The notes beneath the pieces were generated by a model. The model did not search any database. It was not told the DNA's origin and saw only the letters and a program-made list of their open reading frames with translations. Shown piece after piece: positions 61,770 through 64,000 of a DNA stretch of 64,000 nt. How positions within the stretch are numbered: position 1 is the stretch's first letter; the number at the start of each line of letters is the position of its first letter. The position numbers and the translations under genes are program-made. Source of the stretch: Halobacillus kuroshimensis DSM 18393 (GTDB lineage: Bacteria; Bacillota; Bacilli; Bacillales; Halobacillaceae); assembly GCF_000425705.1 (NCBI RefSeq), contig NZ_AUDY01000009.1, positions 186,001 to 250,000 on the forward strand. The letters are read 5' to 3'.

Positions 61770-61839
61770 GAGTCCCCTTGGTGCCGTTCATGTTCCGACC
61801 CTACCAAAGATCCAGAACTGACAGTCCAAGGGAGGACTC
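61770..61839. repeat. Inverted-repeat-bounded 70-bp element inside the acid-sugar operon
   Basis: GAGTCCCCTTGG (61770-61781) and CCAAGGGAGGACTC (61826-61839) are inverse copies with a 2-nt gap. They bound a 44-nt interior with no coding potential. This lies in an unusually long 186-bp gap between the PdxA-like and GntP genes. It could be a MITE-like insertion, a mobile-element relic, or an mRNA processing/stability hairpin. No T run follows, so it is not a standard terminator. Confidence 0.6.
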
Positions 61840-61931
61840 GCTTGTGATTATATATAAACAGAAGTTCATTAGCAAATGAAAGAAGCGTTCTATACATGGA
61901 ATTCCCCTATTAAGGAACATAAAGGAGATGA

Positions 61932-63311
61932 ATGAGAGTGGAAGCACCAGGTGGACAAATAATATTAGGTTTGGTTATTGGTATTGCTCTGCTTGTTTTC
62001 TTAGTTATGAAAACTAAAATACATGCCTTTATCGCATTGATTATTTCAGCCTCGATCATCGGTTTAGTAGCAGGTATGACTCCTCCCAATGTGGCAGATG
62101 CTATAACAGATGGCTTTGGGGGAACCCTTGGTTCAATCGGTATCGTCATCGGTTTTGGAGTCATGTTAGGGCGAGTCATGGAAGTCGCGGGTGCTTCAGA
62201 AAGGCTTGCCTATTCATTCGTAAAAATGTTAGGGAAACGACGAGAGGACTGGGCGATGGCGTTAACTGGTTACGTCGTTTCCATTCCTATTTTTGTGGAT
62301 TCAGCATTTGTTATTTTAACGCCATTATTGAAAGCGATTTCAAAGAAAACCAGACGTTCTATCGTAACCTTGGGTGTCGCACTAGCCATCGGACTAGTAG
62401 TAACGCACTCGCTCGTTCCTCCTACTCCAGGACCGCTCGGAGTTGCAGGAATATTCGACGTCAGTGTGGGGCTCATGATTTTATGGGGGTTGATTTTCTC
62501 TATTCCACTGATCATCGTCGGTGTATTCTATGCAAAATGGATAGGTAAACGAATTCACCAGCTTCCGGACGAAGAGGGGTTAGGATGGATACGGCCGGAA
62601 CAGCCGGCTGATACTTATGAAGAATTTATTAATCAGCAAGAGAACAAACGTCTGCCATCCTTATTCATGTCTATGGCTCCAATCTTAATACCGATTTTAT
62701 TGATTTTTGCAAACACAGTCGTCTCTGCGCAGGAATTAACAGAAGGGATCTTCGGCTATATTCAATTCTTCGGGAACCCTGTTATTGCTGTCGGTATCGG
62801 TTTGGTTTTTGCGATTTATACTTTGACGACGAGGTTAAGCCGTACAGATTCTCTTGACCGAATGGAAGAGGGGATTAAATCTGCAGGTATTATTTTACTT
62901 GTCACAGGTGCTGGTGGCGCTCTGGGAAACGTTCTTCGTGAAAGTGGATCAGGGGACTATGTTGCTGAATTGATTGTAAACATGTCCGTGCCGCTCGTTC
63001 TTCTGCCGTTCTTTGTTTCTAGCTTTGTACGACTAGTTCAAGGAAGTGGAACAGTGGCAATGATTACGGCGGCTTCCATCACCGCTCCTATATTAGCGGG
63101 AGTGGATGGAGTGTACATGCCCCTTGCAGCAATAGGAGCAACAACAGGGTCACTATTGTTCTCTTATTTTAATGATAGTTTTTACTGGGTTGTGAACCGT
63201 ATGCTTGGTATTAAGAATGCGAAAGAACAAATAATGGTATGGTCAATTCCAACTACTCTGGCATGGCTGACGGCTTTTGTTATGTTGGTTTTAGTTTCAT
63301 TCTTTGTATAG
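61932..63311 (+). CDS. GntP-family acid-sugar permease
   Basis: A 459-aa H+ symporter of the gluconate permease (GntP) family with about 12-13 TM segments. Typical elements are GFGGTLGSIGIVIGFGVMLG, GYVVSIPIFVDSAFVIL, VTHSLVPPTPGP and SGTVAMITAASI. ATG 61932 is only 4 bp from AAAGGAG; GTG 61938 is a reasonable alternative. It likely imports the four-carbon acid sugar consumed by the kinase and PdxA-like enzyme. Confidence 0.93.
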   Translation: MRVEAPGGQIILGLVIGIALLVFLVMKTKIHAFIALIISASIIGLVAGMTPPNVADAITDGFGGTLGSIGIVIGFGVMLGRVMEVAGASERLAYSFVKMLGKRREDWAMALTGYVVSIPIFVDSAFVILTPLLKAISKKTRRSIVTLGVALAIGLVVTHSLVPPTPGPLGVAGIFDVSVGLMILWGLIFSIPLIIVGVFYAKWIGKRIHQLPDEEGLGWIRPEQPADTYEEFINQQENKRLPSLFMSMAPILIPILLIFANTVVSAQELTEGIFGYIQFFGNPVIAVGIGLVFAIYTLTTRLSRTDSLDRMEEGIKSAGIILLVTGAGGALGNVLRESGSGDYVAELIVNMSVPLVLLPFFVSSFVRLVQGSGTVAMITAASITAPILAGVDGVYMPLAAIGATTGSLLFSYFNDSFYWVVNRMLGIKNAKEQIMVWSIPTTLAWLTAFVMLVLVSFFV

Positions 63312-63355
63312 TACCTTTTAAGTGTCGAATATAAATAGTCTCAAGTATTAAAGGG

Positions 63356-63401
63356 ACCGGACGCTGTGTTTTATCCTCCAACATAGCGTCCGGTTTTTTT
63401 T
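63356..63401 (+). terminator. Rho-independent terminator of the acid-sugar operon
   Basis: A 10-bp perfect stem ACCGGACGCT / AGCGTCCGGT with a loop of about 19 nt, then TTTTTTT. Confidence 0.92.
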
Positions 63402-63651
63402 GACTTGAAACACTTAGTTATCCAAATATCACACGGGGGATAAAGCTGGGGTTGTGTAAATGCTGCTGAAGGGTTCTGCTTGTCAAAGACAATGTATAGA
63501 GAGATGCTCGCCTCATGAATAGTTGTTTATTTTTCTGAAAAATGGAGGATTACTCCTTTTTTATTAAATAATATAAAGAATATCTTCACAAAAACACAAA
63601 GCTGTGCTAAGGTTAGTTTATGAAAGGGCTTACATAAGCGGGGAGGTCATG
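63402..63651. other. Intergenic region before the last gene
   Basis: About 250 bp without a gene. A small hairpin GGAG-GATTA-CTCC followed by T residues (about 63544-63565) could be a weak attenuator. No confident promoter was found. Confidence 0.4.
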
Positions 63652-64000
63652 ATGGTAAGGAGCTTCATCTCAAATCATTCAATAGAGAGCGTTTTTCTGA
63701 AAAAAACAGTCACGTACAGATTGCTGAAATCAGGGGAAGCCCCAGGTGATTGTGTCGACCTTCTTATAGTTCATGATGGAGACGATTATTTAAAACTTGG
63801 GATGCTGAAAGAACAGTTTGAGAATGATTTACAGAAAGGACTGGGGAGAAACACTTGCTTCATCCTTTTACCACCAGGCACCTCCATAGATCGTTGGCAT
63901 TATTACCATTCTGAAGGCAGAGATGTCCAGGCATTCCAACAGTTTATTTATGAAGAGCTGTTGCCGGAACTCAGGGAGACTTTCAAAATCAGAAAGCTCG
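63652..64000 (+). CDS. Putative esterase (alpha/beta hydrolase), 5' part only
   Basis: An open frame running off the window end (116 codons visible). The translation begins MVRSFISNHSIESVFLKKTV and contains LLIVHDGDDYLKLGML, then FILLPPGTSIDRWHYY and FIYEELLPELRETF. These features match the putative esterase (esterase D/enterochelin-esterase-like) family, in which the nucleophilic Ser would lie beyond the end. GGGGAGGTC precedes the two adjacent ATGs (63649, 63652); the second has the better spacing. Incomplete, so only a family-level call is possible. Confidence 0.75.
   Translation, partial: MVRSFISNHSIESVFLKKTVTYRLLKSGEAPGDCVDLLIVHDGDDYLKLGMLKEQFENDLQKGLGRNTCFILLPPGTSIDRWHYYHSEGRDVQAFQQFIYEELLPELRETFKIRKL

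Overview
The window reads as chromosome of a Gram-positive, low-to-mid GC member of the Bacillaceae, probably a moderately halophilic or halotolerant one (Halobacillus/Pontibacillus-like). This is an inference. It rests on strong AGGAGG-type ribosome binding sites, frequent TTG and GTG starts, a CcpA-type cre site, Spo0A-box-like motifs, cell-wall-binding-2 (CWB2) surface proteins, a very acidic lipoprotein and a BY-kinase/PHP-phosphatase exopolysaccharide module. No rRNA, tRNA, CRISPR array, prophage or intact insertion sequence was seen.

Layout. 0-5.6 kb: three exported proteins, namely a CWB2 amidase, an acidic lipoprotein and a lysozyme-like/SH3/CWB2 protein. 5.7-5.94 kb: a noncoding array of strictly 20-bp-phased imperfect repeats. 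6.1-11.1 kb: a compact operon with a MurJ/MviN flippase, a PIG-L/LmbE deacetylase, an O-antigen ligase-like membrane protein and a GT4 glycosyltransferase, a plausible secondary wall polymer operon. 11.2-14.8 kb: zwf and gnd (oxidative pentose phosphate pathway) and an RDD membrane protein. 14.8-16.8 kb (minus strand): a membrane-anchored TPR/Ig-like/InlB-repeat surface protein. 17.1-35.7 kb: a Wzx/Wzy exopolysaccharide locus containing a Wzz-like modulator, BY-kinase, PHP phosphatase, CapD-like dehydratase, GalU, initiating phosphoglycosyl transferase, glycosyltransferases, TupA-like ATP-grasp and DUF1919 proteins, Wzy, Wzx, UDP-glucose dehydrogenase and UDP-glucuronate 4-epimerase. Its core (about 22.7-33.3 kb) is strikingly AT-rich compared with its flanks.

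35.8-52.1 kb: a carbohydrate catabolic island with an SDR-like protein lacking the catalytic Lys, a DapA-family aldolase, a cytoplasmic heparinase II/III-family lyase, a YesMN-type two-component system on the minus strand, a sugar ABC importer without its own ATPase (with a perfect cre site), an unfamiliar winged-helix regulator, a TIM-barrel isomerase, a Gfo/Idh/MocA oxidoreductase, a GH20-like hexosaminidase and a secreted TIM-barrel-like protein. Together they look like uptake and cytoplasmic depolymerisation of an oligosaccharide containing uronic acid and N-acetylhexosamine. Because the adjacent EPS locus makes UDP-uronic acids, one testable idea is that the island recycles self or related EPS.

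52.5-58.4 kb: a GntR/FCD regulator, GABA aminotransferase, succinate-semialdehyde dehydrogenase, ureohydrolase and YjiH-like membrane protein, best explained as guanidino-acid (4-guanidinobutyrate) to succinate catabolism. 58.6-63.4 kb: a DeoR regulator, DUF1537 acid-sugar kinase, PdxA-like dehydrogenase and GntP permease, a four-carbon acid sugar (D-threonate/D-erythronate type) operon. The window ends inside a putative esterase gene.
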